Positions 1 through 4,675 of a DNA stretch of 5,939 nt are shown here, piece after piece. A model generated the notes under the pieces. That model made no database searches. It was given only the letters and a program-made list of their open reading frames with translations, and was not told the origin of the DNA. The stretch is taken from the NCBI GenBank assembly GCA_019594195.1, contig JAFDTP010000096.1:1-5939 (forward strand), in the 5' to 3' direction. The position numbers and the translations under genes are program-made. Each line of letters begins with the position of its first letter. The first letter of the stretch is position 1. The stretch comes from Thermoplasmata archaeon (GTDB lineage Archaea > Thermoplasmatota > Thermoplasmata > Halarchaeoplasmatales > Halarchaeoplasmataceae).

Positions 1-206
1 AAAAGAAAAGGAACACCGATACATCTCTCTTCAGCATATTTCATCATCAAAGATTGATTGTTGGAATCGTGCCAGACTTCATATTCTTTGACTTCGATAT
101 CCTCTTCCTCTCGTAATCTTTCTAGTCTTTCCCTTACCACTTCACATTCCGGACATTCCTTCCCGTAAAACATCATCAGCTTATCTTCTTTAGGCAAAAA
201 TATCAT
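1..206 (-). CDS. Thioredoxin/glutaredoxin-like small protein (C-terminus cut by window edge)
   Basis: The first 68 residues are visible, from the ATG at 206; the rest lies beyond the left edge. After a short beta strand (LMMFYG, residues 10-15) comes a CPEC motif (Cys18, Cys21), the usual place of a thioredoxin-fold CxxC site. A charged helix (about 22-36), a second strand with EVW (43-45) and a GVPF motif (64-67) follow; its proline is at the cis-Pro position that faces the CxxC in this fold. The length and lack of a signal peptide suggest a cytoplasmic disulfide reductase or redox carrier. It lies 94 bases downstream of an OsmC-family gene on the same strand, so it may supply electrons to that protein (inference). 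A GAGGG sits directly against the ATG, too close for a normal ribosome binding site, so a short leader or near-leaderless start is likely. The fold is fairly sure; the partner is not. Confidence 0.8.
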   Translation of the reverse strand, partial: MIFLPKEDKLMMFYGKECPECEVVRERLERLREEEDIEVKEYEVWHDSNNQSLMMKYAEERCIGVPFL

Positions 207-238
207 CCCTCTTAATCTAATAATGTTAAAGGAAGGAT

Positions 239-246
239 TAATATTT
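239..246 (-). promoter_or_regulatory. Possible TATA box for the thioredoxin-like gene
   Basis: Read on the minus strand this is AAATATTA, centred about 37 bases upstream of the ATG at 206. That would put the transcript start near 216 with a leader of about 10 bases. A second AT-rich candidate lies at 251-259. AT-rich spacers give chance matches, so this is tentative. Confidence 0.35.
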
Positions 247-275
247 TGCTGTTATATCTATCGGTAAAATACATC

Positions 276-282
276 AAAAAAA
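276..282 (-). terminator. Poly-T tract after the second OsmC gene
   Basis: The minus strand carries seven consecutive T's about 19 bases past the stop codon of the OsmC gene ending at 301. Archaeal RNA polymerase commonly terminates in such T runs without a hairpin. It lies before the candidate promoter of the thioredoxin-like gene, so the two genes may be separate transcripts. Confidence 0.4.
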
Positions 283-300
283 GGGAAACAGGTTTGGAGT

Positions 301-738
301 TTACTTTTCGATCTGGACTTCTAAGCTCCTTTCTAAAGTATCTTCGATGGGACATCTTTTCTTTATACCTTCGATGAACTCTTCCATCTTCTCTTCTGGG
401 ATGCCTTCGATCTCTTCGATCTTTACACGGATGTCCTGAAAACCGGCAGGGACGTCAGCAGTCCCCTGAAAACCACGTGGATCAAGATCGCCTTGGATCT
501 TCAGATCGAAGTTTCCAAGCTCAAGACCCATCTCTTTTGCAACAACGACGCCAACGATGCTCAAACAACCTCCCAATGAACTGAGAAGGACTTCGACAGG
601 GTTCGGTCCTTTATTGGTCCCTCCTAGATTTTCGGGTTCATCGATAGTCAAGGAGAAATCTCTCATCTTAGCCTCACATTCCATACCTTCCTTTTTATCG
701 ACTTCAGCTTCAAAAGTAGCCATCTTTGGTTCTGCCAT
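301..738 (-). CDS. OsmC/Ohr-family protein (thiol-dependent hydroperoxide reductase type)
   Basis: A 145-residue protein of normal OsmC length. The family hallmarks are in place: the GGT-x7-PVE stretch (39-49) leading into helix LLSSLGGC with the first redox cysteine Cys58, and RCPIEDTL with the second, Cys129. Glu49 sits where family members have an active-site glutamate. OsmC/Ohr proteins are cytoplasmic dimers that reduce organic hydroperoxides through this cysteine pair, using a dithiol reductant. Some archaeal members have unknown substrates, so the activity is inferred. The ATG at 738 is favoured because a GGTGATC ribosome binding site (743-749) precedes it by four bases; Met6 is an in-frame alternative. 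It follows a divergent OsmC paralogue by 74 bases on the same strand, and the thioredoxin-like gene follows it. Its ribosome binding site lies inside one arm of an inverted repeat. Confidence 0.92.
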   Translation of the reverse strand: MAEPKMATFEAEVDKKEGMECEAKMRDFSLTIDEPENLGGTNKGPNPVEVLLSSLGGCLSIVGVVVAKEMGLELGNFDLKIQGDLDPRGFQGTADVPAGFQDIRVKIEEIEGIPEEKMEEFIEGIKKRCPIEDTLERSLEVQIEK

Positions 739-742
739 ATTC

Positions 743-749
743 GATCACC
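743..749 (-). promoter_or_regulatory. Ribosome binding site GGTGATC of the second OsmC gene
   Basis: GGTGATC on the minus strand matches the archaeal anti-Shine-Dalgarno (complement of GGAGGTGATC) and ends four bases before the ATG at 738. It supports Met1 over Met6. Confidence 0.6.
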
Positions 750-774
750 GTTACAATATATAACATACTTATGT

Positions 775-783
775 GATAAATTT
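775..783 (-). promoter_or_regulatory. Possible TATA box of the second OsmC gene
   Basis: AAATTTATC on the minus strand is centred about 26 bases upstream of position 753. That would give a leader of about 15 bases that includes the GGTGATC site. A stronger-looking TTATATA at 757-763 would place the transcript start inside the first codons, which fits poorly unless Met6 is used. Confidence 0.35.
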
Positions 784-812
784 GTTGGTCTAAACCGTGA
801 TCGAATAAAGTA

Positions 813-1238
813 CTATGCTATCTCAGGTTTCAATTCAATCTTGGATCTCATGCTTTTCGATATCAAGCAGTTCTTCTTGGCGAGTTCTAACGCTTTTTCA
901 ACCTTATTTCTGTCTTCCTGGTTCTTGAGCTTTACTCTAGGTATCAGATCGATCTTGGTTATCATGCTGCCTTCGTCGGTATCTTCTAAGATCCCTTTGG
1001 TCTCGAGTTCGAAGTCTTCTAGCTCTAGTCTCATCTTCTCAAGGGTGGATTCAAGTGTTATGGAATAACACATGGCTAAAGAACCGACGAAAGCGTCCTC
1101 AGGATTCATGACGCCTTCAGTTCCGCCGAACTCCACAGGTTTATGAAAGCTGCATGCGTATCCGCAGTCCATCGAAATCGTCCCATGTTCGTCTTCATCA
1201 TCGCTCCAGGTCACAGTAGAAACATATTCGTGAGACAT
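813..1238 (-). CDS. Divergent OsmC/Ohr-family protein
   Basis: A 141-residue OsmC-family protein counted from the ATG at 1238. Family features are FGGTEG then NPEDAFVGSLAMC with the first redox cysteine Cys57, and KNCLISKSM with the second, Cys124. The second motif has Leu where most members have Pro. Two further cysteines (Cys25, Cys29, spaced CxxxC) lie in the N-terminal strands and are not family hallmarks. Similarity to the neighbouring OsmC protein is limited mainly to these motifs, so this is an old paralogue rather than a recent duplicate. The frame stays open to an ATG at 1259, but that start lies next to the TATA box at 1260-1269. The box spacing predicts a transcript beginning at 1238, so the shorter, leaderless start is preferred. 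Probable role: hydroperoxide or other thiol-based detoxification; the substrate is unknown. Confidence 0.9.
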   Translation of the reverse strand: MSHEYVSTVTWSDDEDEHGTISMDCGYACSFHKPVEFGGTEGVMNPEDAFVGSLAMCYSITLESTLEKMRLELEDFELETKGILEDTDEGSMITKIDLIPRVKLKNQEDRNKVEKALELAKKNCLISKSMRSKIELKPEIA

Positions 1239-1259
1239 GATTTTGCAAAAAAGTTGCAT

Positions 1260-1269
1260 AAATATAAAT
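1260..1269 (-). promoter_or_regulatory. TATA box of the first OsmC gene (leaderless start at 1238)
   Basis: ATTTATATTT on the minus strand, centred near 1264.5, is 26-27 bases upstream of the A of the ATG at 1238. That is the standard archaeal TATA-to-start distance. No Shine-Dalgarno-like sequence precedes that ATG, consistent with a leaderless mRNA. The box also rules against the longer start at 1259, which would be upstream of the transcript. Confidence 0.68.
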
Positions 1270-1323
1270 CTTTTCTTTTTAGGTTTTGTCTTTTCAACGA
1301 TCCGATCAAAATGGATTTTATTT

Positions 1324-1335
1324 ATCAGATCTGAT
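1324..1335. promoter_or_regulatory. 12-bp perfect palindrome, candidate operator
   Basis: ATCAGATCTGAT reads the same on both strands. Its centre is about 21 bp upstream of the centre of the TATA box of the ABC operon and about 65 bp from the divergent OsmC box. That is a typical place for a dimeric regulator. No regulator gene is adjacent, so its use is inferred from position and symmetry only. Confidence 0.4.
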
Positions 1336-1345
1336 TTTGGAAAAG

Positions 1346-1355
1346 AAATATATAT
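1346..1355 (+). promoter_or_regulatory. TATA box of the ABC-2 operon (leaderless start at 1377)
   Basis: AAATATATAT, preceded by a purine-rich stretch (aaaag) that could act as a BRE, is centred near 1350.5. That is 26-27 bases before the A of the ATG at 1377. No ribosome binding site precedes this ATG, so the mRNA is probably leaderless. Confidence 0.72.
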
Positions 1356-1376
1356 CCTTTTTGAGATCGCTCTCTT

Positions 1377-2285
1377 ATGGGTTCGGTAGTTGAAGTTAAG
1401 GGGCTGACAAAATCATATGGAGATATCAGGGCAGTAGATTCCTTAGATCTTGATATCGCTGAGGGCGAGATATTCGGTTTTTTAGGTCCCAATGGAGCGG
1501 GAAAAACAACAACTATCAAATCGATAATGGGTCTTTTGAGACCGACTGCAGGGACAATCAGAGTGATGGGTGAAGAGCTGGATTCGAATAGAAGATCAGC
1601 TACGAGTAAGATAGGATATCTTCCTGAAAACGTCGACCTTTACGGCAACCTTACTGGAAGGGAGACGCTGAAATTCTTCGCCGATCTTAGAGGAGCCTCT
1701 AGACAGGAAGTAGATGAGCTTCTAGGAAAAGTGAACCTCCAATATGCATCGGATAGGAAAGTCGGAGAATATTCAAAGGGTATGGCGCAGAGGCTTGCCT
1801 TCGCTCAAGCACTAGTCGGGAAGCCCCCACTTCTGATTTTAGACGAACCCGCCTCCGGACTGGATCCTGAAGGGACGACGCAGATCAAAAAGATGGTTAA
1901 AGATTACGTTGACGGAAGTCGGACCGTTTTCTTCTCATCTCACATACTACCGAATGTTCAGGAGGTCGCAGATCGTGTAGGAATCATAGTGGAAGGGAGA
2001 TTGAGAGCACTAGATTCAGTATACGAGTTGAGAAAAAGATTGGACATCCCGTCCAAATTGACACTGACCATATCACGAGATTACGAAGAGATAAGGGACG
2101 AGTTGAAGGATATCAGTCCTATCAAAAAATTTCGGGGGAGAGGCAGTAGGGTAGAAGTCATCTGTGATCAGACCGACAAGAAAAAAGTAATGGACCTTCT
2201 TGAAAACGAAGGTATAGATATATTAGACTTCTCAAGCGAAGAGGGCGATCTTGAAGATATCTTCATGAGATTTATGAAGGGATAA
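1377..2285 (+). CDS. ABC transporter ATP-binding protein, ABC-2 (Nat/Nos) type
   Basis: A complete 302-residue ATPase subunit that powers the permease encoded next. The nucleotide-binding domain fills about residues 4-220: Walker A GPNGAGKTT (37-45), GYLPE (80-84) where other ABC proteins have the Q-loop (typical of this subclass), signature YSKGMAQRL (132-140), Walker B LLILDEP (152-158), D-loop SGLD (160-163) and H-loop His189. Residues 225-302 form a small C-terminal alpha/beta domain ending in LEDIFMRFM, as in drug, sodium and Nos-type exporter ATPases. The start at 1377 is fixed by TATA spacing. Two bases separate it from the permease gene, so translation is probably coupled. The class usually exports substrates or handles membrane and cofactor assembly; no substrate can be assigned here. 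Confidence 0.95.
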   Translation: MGSVVEVKGLTKSYGDIRAVDSLDLDIAEGEIFGFLGPNGAGKTTTIKSIMGLLRPTAGTIRVMGEELDSNRRSATSKIGYLPENVDLYGNLTGRETLKFFADLRGASRQEVDELLGKVNLQYASDRKVGEYSKGMAQRLAFAQALVGKPPLLILDEPASGLDPEGTTQIKKMVKDYVDGSRTVFFSSHILPNVQEVADRVGIIVEGRLRALDSVYELRKRLDIPSKLTLTISRDYEEIRDELKDISPIKKFRGRGSRVEVICDQTDKKKVMDLLENEGIDILDFSSEEGDLEDIFMRFMKG

Positions 2286-2287
2286 AC

Positions 2288-3118
2288 ATGTCGGACAGCA
2301 GATCAAAGTCATTGTTTACTATAGCAAAAAAGGAATTCATGGATAACGTCAGGAACAGATGGATAATGGCCCTCACCGCATTATTCGTCATATTCATAGT
2401 GATGATCTCTACATATCAGGGACATATAAGAGACGATGCCGGGTTCGAAGATATAATAACGTTCTCCAGAGAACTCAATTTTTACCTGATAGCGATCGTT
2501 GCGATAATGTTGGGTTACAAAACCTTGGCGAAAGAGGTAGAATCTAAATCTATCGGTTTACTGCTTACATCTGAACTGGACAGAAAGGAGATAGTCCTGG
2601 GTAAATTTGTGGGCCTGGGCTCAGTACTGGCATTTATCGTCATTGTCGGCTTCGGCATCGGTGGTGTGATCAGCGGCTTCACCATAGGATTCGGGGATTC
2701 TTTCATGTATTTTGAATTCATGATCGCCTCTTTCCTATTCAGCCTTTCCTTTCTCAGTGTATCGATTTTAATCTCCAGCATGGTTAACAGGAGATCTAGG
2801 GCACTTGCAGGAGGCGTTTTCATATGGATATTCTTCATGATAATATGGGATATCCTCCTCTTGGTCGGAGCTATAGCAACGGGTTGGGAATTCGAGATGG
2901 AAGGAGCAGCTGTCGCTGAATTCCCAGAATGGTTCTATCAATTAGCTCTAGCGAACCCTGCCGATATATTTTACTACATAACTCCGAGGATAACTGGTAG
3001 TGAAGCCATGGCCATACCTGACTTTTTGAGTATTGAAGTCTTATGGATAGGATTCCTTATCTGGATAATCTTACCTCTGGTAGGTGCGGCTTTGATATTC
3101 GATAAAAAAGACCTGTGA
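2288..3118 (+). CDS. ABC-2 type transporter permease (NosY/NatB-like)
   Basis: A 276-residue membrane protein with about six predicted helices: 26-43, 64-80, 108-131, 141-164, 172-200 and 249-271. A short amphipathic N-terminus (AKKEFMDNVRNRW, 13-25) precedes helix 1, as is usual for ABC-2 permeases. The loop after helix 2 carries the class motif KEVESKSIGLLLTSELDRKE (82-101), followed by LGKFVG (104-109), the typical E-x-GT-LL-S-x-x-x-R-x-LGK pattern and the likely contact with the ATPase. The loop before the last helix has LANPADIFYY (221-230), resembling Nos-type permeases. A GAAGGGA site (2276-2282) lies five bases before the ATG and overlaps the end of the ATPase gene. It should dimerise and pair with the ATPase at 1377-2285. 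The substrate is unknown. Confidence 0.92.
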   Translation: MSDSRSKSLFTIAKKEFMDNVRNRWIMALTALFVIFIVMISTYQGHIRDDAGFEDIITFSRELNFYLIAIVAIMLGYKTLAKEVESKSIGLLLTSELDRKEIVLGKFVGLGSVLAFIVIVGFGIGGVISGFTIGFGDSFMYFEFMIASFLFSLSFLSVSILISSMVNRRSRALAGGVFIWIFFMIIWDILLLVGAIATGWEFEMEGAAVAEFPEWFYQLALANPADIFYYITPRITGSEAMAIPDFLSIEVLWIGFLIWIILPLVGAALIFDKKDL

Positions 3119-3126
3119 GATAGAAC

Positions 3127-3132
3127 GAGGGA
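3127..3132 (+). promoter_or_regulatory. Ribosome binding site fixing a TTG start
   Basis: GAGGGA ends five bases before the TTG at 3138. It lies in the 19-base gap after the permease stop and makes TTG the best start; no earlier in-frame ATG exists in the gap. Confidence 0.6.
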
Positions 3133-3137
3133 TAAAA

Positions 3138-3899
3138 TTGACCAAATCAGATCTCGATGAAGATACGAGTTCAGGATTAGACTATATGACCTACGGACTT
3201 TATGTCTATATATTTTTATATGTCATCACAGGGCTTTCATTCCTAAGCTGGAGTTATGACCCGGGCAGAGATCTCACGGGTTTTATCTGTTTCATTTCTC
3301 TCGTTGGTTTTGGTGGAGCCGTCTTATTTTTAGCAGGTATATATAAGATATACGAAGGCGCGGATAGGTTCTCACAAGCCCACAAAAACAAAGTGAATAT
3401 CGGAGTAGCTTTGATCGTGATCGGATTTTTAGCCAACTTGGCGAATCCTTCTATTCAGGCTGGGTCTGTTGAGCAATTGCAGCGTTCTGTAATACTGCAG
3501 GGTTCCGCTTCACTGATAACACAAATTTGCTATGCCCTGGCTCCTGTACTTTTGATATATGAATTGGTAAAAGAAAGCACTAAAAAATACCTTTATGCAG
3601 GGTCTTCTTCGATAATTTTAATTTCACTGGGAAGGTTGATATGGAGTCTGCATTTTGTCGATACTGGGGCTGAATTAGAAACTCTCCTTCTGCACATCCT
3701 AAGGATGCTTTCCGTGATGATGATATTACTAGCTGGAGGCTATTTTCTATTAGCTCTAGGTTATAGGAGGCCGGAAAGGCACCAAACGACAAAAAAAGTC
3801 GATAAGGATACTACCGCTTCGGAAAAAGAAGGAGATGAGGATGTTTATGAAGTGAAGGAATCGGATCGGTCAGGGATCGAAGATCCAGAAGATCGATGA
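3138..3899 (+). CDS. Unrecognised six-helix membrane protein in the ABC-2 operon
   Basis: A 253-residue integral membrane protein starting at TTG, supported by a GAGGGA site at 3127-3132. About six hydrophobic helices are visible: 19-38, 46-71, 86-103, 123-143, 152-171 and 181-209, the last long enough to be two. The last 44 residues (210-253) form a hydrophilic, highly charged tail rich in Asp, Glu and Lys, probably disordered. There is no catalytic motif, zinc ligand set or known transporter signature. It lies 19 bases after the permease gene with no promoter between, so it is co-transcribed with the ABC-2 pair and may be an accessory or sensor subunit (inference). The closest guess by topology is one of the archaeal multi-helix DUF families such as DUF973, which I cannot confirm. 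Confidence 0.8.
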   Translation: MTKSDLDEDTSSGLDYMTYGLYVYIFLYVITGLSFLSWSYDPGRDLTGFICFISLVGFGGAVLFLAGIYKIYEGADRFSQAHKNKVNIGVALIVIGFLANLANPSIQAGSVEQLQRSVILQGSASLITQICYALAPVLLIYELVKESTKKYLYAGSSSIILISLGRLIWSLHFVDTGAELETLLLHILRMLSVMMILLAGGYFLLALGYRRPERHQTTKKVDKDTTASEKEGDEDVYEVKESDRSGIEDPEDR

Positions 3900-4069
3900 T
3901 TTAAGATGGTTTACTAGCTACCAATCACCCATTGACTTCAAAACCACTTTATCAACATATCATCTTATCAATCGAATATGATCCAATAAAATTTTATAGA
4001 TTTTCTAATATCTTTCAATATGATGCCATACATATCAGCGGGGATTCTGTCCTGTTTGGATTCGTGGTG
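3900..4069. other. AT-rich gap with no clear gene
   Basis: This follows the ABC operon. A frame open from a TTG at 3932 joins the small ORF at 4070, but the stretch has no ribosome binding site and reads like non-coding sequence. TATA-like stretches occur around 3990-4000 and 4026-4036 and could serve the small ORFs downstream. No poly-T terminator is obvious right after 3899. Confidence 0.4.
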
Positions 4070-4174
4070 ATGAAATGGGCCTACGAACTATCCAGGTTCG
4101 GTGAGCAGATCGATGCTATAGGTTCCAAAAGAAAATGGTCTGAAGTTGAGCCGGCTGATTGGAAAGTGGGATGA
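4070..4174 (+). CDS. Small hypothetical protein, coupled to a micro-ORF
   Basis: A 34-residue reading frame from the ATG at 4070, with GGTG directly before it. The sequence is balanced and protein-like: MKWAYELSRFGEQIDAIG, then SEVEPADWKVG. Its stop TGA overlaps the next start in the tetramer ATGA (4171-4174). That is either classic translational coupling or the mark of a frameshift that split one protein. A longer frame from a TTG at 3932 exists but its extra part is unconvincing. I recognise no family. Confidence 0.4.
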   Translation: MKWAYELSRFGEQIDAIGSKRKWSEVEPADWKVG

Positions 4175-4242
4175 CTAAGATTATTGGGATAAGTTTGATG
4201 ATCGTGAGTATTGCATCGGTCATCATAACCATATCATGGTAG
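4171..4242 (+). CDS. 23-residue hydrophobic micro-protein (single membrane helix)
   Basis: From the ATG at 4171 the frame encodes MTKIIGISLM followed by IVSIASVIITISW and TAG: one lysine, then an unbroken hydrophobic stretch long enough to span a membrane. It starts inside the stop codon of the preceding small ORF (ATGA). Read through a -1 shift, the two would make a 57-residue protein with a soluble N-terminus and a C-terminal helix anchor. It may be a real membrane peptide, the tail of a frameshifted gene, or chance; no family is recognised. Confidence 0.35.
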   Translation: MTKIIGISLMIVSIASVIITISW

Positions 4243-4261
4243 ATATACATATCATGGTAGA
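4230..4261. repeat. 18-bp tandem direct repeat (14-bp identical units)
   Basis: catatcatggtaga occurs at 4230-4243 and again at 4248-4261, a period of 18 bp. The first copy contains the end and stop codon of the micro-ORF, so the second looks like a slippage duplication of that end. Confidence 0.75.
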
Positions 4262-4315
4262 GAAATGATGACTAGTGAATTTGGTATTGATACAATACAT
4301 CAAGAGGCACTGAAG

Positions 4316-4361
4316 AAAAGTGCTCCCATTCAGTCGCATTTTTTGATGTAAAAGTGCTCCC
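4316..4361. repeat. 12-bp direct repeat copying the 3' end of tRNA-Glu
   Basis: aaaagtgctccc occurs at 4316-4327 and at 4350-4361. The second copy covers the last seven bases of the tRNA (minus strand GGGAGCA) plus the flanking CTTTT. Such copies can be scars of integration at a tRNA 3' end, but 12 bp is short. Confidence 0.55.
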
Positions 4362-4429
4362 GACGGGATTCGAACCCGTGTCTTTGGCTCGAGAGGCCAA
4401 GATGGTTGGCCGGACTACACTACGGGAGC
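4355..4429 (-). tRNA. tRNA-Glu (anticodon CUC)
   Basis: The minus strand folds into a complete 75-base cloverleaf. The acceptor stem GCTCCCG/CGGGAGC has seven perfect pairs with A as the discriminator base. The D arm has the short stem GUG/CAU with the AGUCCGGCCAA loop typical of archaeal tRNA-Glu. The anticodon stem UUGGC/GCCAA has loop CUCUCGA and anticodon CUC at 4391-4393, reading GAG codons. The T arm ACGGG/CCCGT has loop TTCGAAT. No intron and no encoded CCA are present, so CCA is added after transcription. TTTT follows two bases after the 3' end and may help termination. A TATA-like CATATTTTG about 60 bases upstream is a weak promoter candidate. Confidence 0.96.
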
Positions 4430-4616
4430 AAGATGTGAACGTAGTGAGCATTTTGCGACTTAGTGGAAGAATTTCCGCCCGAGGAGCAAAATATGAAAGC
4501 AGCGGATTTTTTACGAATTGGGCAATCGCTCCGTTTAGAGAGCAATTCATACACCGATTTTTCCTATATAATTATTTCCTCCCTTCACGGGAGAGGCTGA
4601 CTCAATGATACTACGA
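4430..4616. other. Spacer between tRNA-Glu and the cold-shock gene
   Basis: No convincing gene. It must hold the tRNA promoter (minus strand). Two small foldable elements are visible: an 8-bp imperfect inverted repeat, 4524-4531 with 4540-4547 (fully paired with one wobble on the minus strand), and CTCCC/GGGAG at 4579-4583 and 4589-4593. Neither is followed by a T run and neither has an evident role. Confidence 0.35.
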
Positions 4617-4619
4617 AAA

Positions 4620-4628
4620 AATTATAAA
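4620..4628 (+). promoter_or_regulatory. TATA box of the cold-shock gene
   Basis: AATTATAAA after an A run (4616-4620), centred near 4624, predicts a transcript start near 4650. That gives a leader of about 26 bases containing the ribosome binding site. Confidence 0.55.
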
Positions 4629-4636
4629 GGGGTACC

Positions 4637-4654
4637 TTCTAAACACCTTTAGAA
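4637..4654. promoter_or_regulatory. Perfect 7-bp inverted repeat at the predicted csp transcript start
   Basis: TTCTAAA (4637-4643) and TTTAGAA (4648-4654) are exact reverse complements around CACC. The repeat lies between the TATA box and the ribosome binding site and spans the predicted start near 4650. It could be an operator, or a leader hairpin if transcription starts a little upstream. Confidence 0.5.
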
Positions 4655-4661
4655 TTCGCAT

Positions 4662-4669
4662 GGAGGTGA
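4662..4669 (+). promoter_or_regulatory. Perfect ribosome binding site of the cold-shock gene
   Basis: GGAGGTGA, a full match to the archaeal anti-Shine-Dalgarno, ends six bases before the ATG at 4676. It is the strongest such site in the window and indicates high translation. CACCTTT at 4644-4650 could pair with it (five Watson-Crick pairs plus two G-U pairs). Confidence 0.85.
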
Positions 4670-4675
4670 ACTCGT

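Larger units (their letters stand above)
739..806. repeat. Inverted repeat in the spacer between the two OsmC genes; one arm covers a ribosome binding site
   Basis: Arm one is 739-752 (begins attcgatcac) and arm two is 793-806 (ends gtgatcgaat). They are complementary at 13 of 14 positions, with the mismatch at 749/796, around a 40-base loop. On minus-strand RNA, the 3' arm contains most of the GGUGAUC ribosome binding site (743-749) and abuts the AUG at 738. A transcript reading through from the upstream OsmC gene could therefore hide that site, while one starting inside the loop would leave it free. It could equally be a pair of DNA operator half-sites around the promoter. Confidence 0.6.

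Noticed and set aside
557..763. Plus-strand frame opposite the OsmC gene
   Set aside because: It is antisense to a gene with intact family cysteine motifs and has no initiation signals of its own.
1239..1259. Longer start of the first OsmC protein at the ATG at 1259
   Set aside because: It abuts the TATA box and lies upstream of the predicted transcript start at 1238; no ribosome binding site precedes it.
2515..2838. 107-codon minus-strand frame inside the ABC permease gene
   Set aside because: It is a mirror of the hydrophobic permease coding sequence, which has clear ABC-2 motifs and operon context.
3932..4069. N-terminal extension of the small ORF from a TTG at 3932
   Set aside because: There is no ribosome binding site, the composition resembles AT-rich non-coding DNA, and an ATG at 4070 with GGTG beside it exists.
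4111..4221. 36-codon minus-strand frame (MMTDAILTIIK…) opposite the micro-ORF pair
   Set aside because: No ribosome binding site or promoter; its hydrophobicity mirrors the complementary strand, and the plus-strand ORFs have ATGA coupling.
4332..4460. Inverted 7-mers agtcgca (4332-4338) and tgcgact (4454-4460) flanking the tRNA as possible mobile-element ends
   Set aside because: Seven bases is within chance for this interval, there is no transposase and no target duplication.
4272..4608. Long open frames on both strands running through the tRNA-Glu gene
   Set aside because: They translate the tRNA cloverleaf itself, which is a perfect structural match; the frames are incidental.
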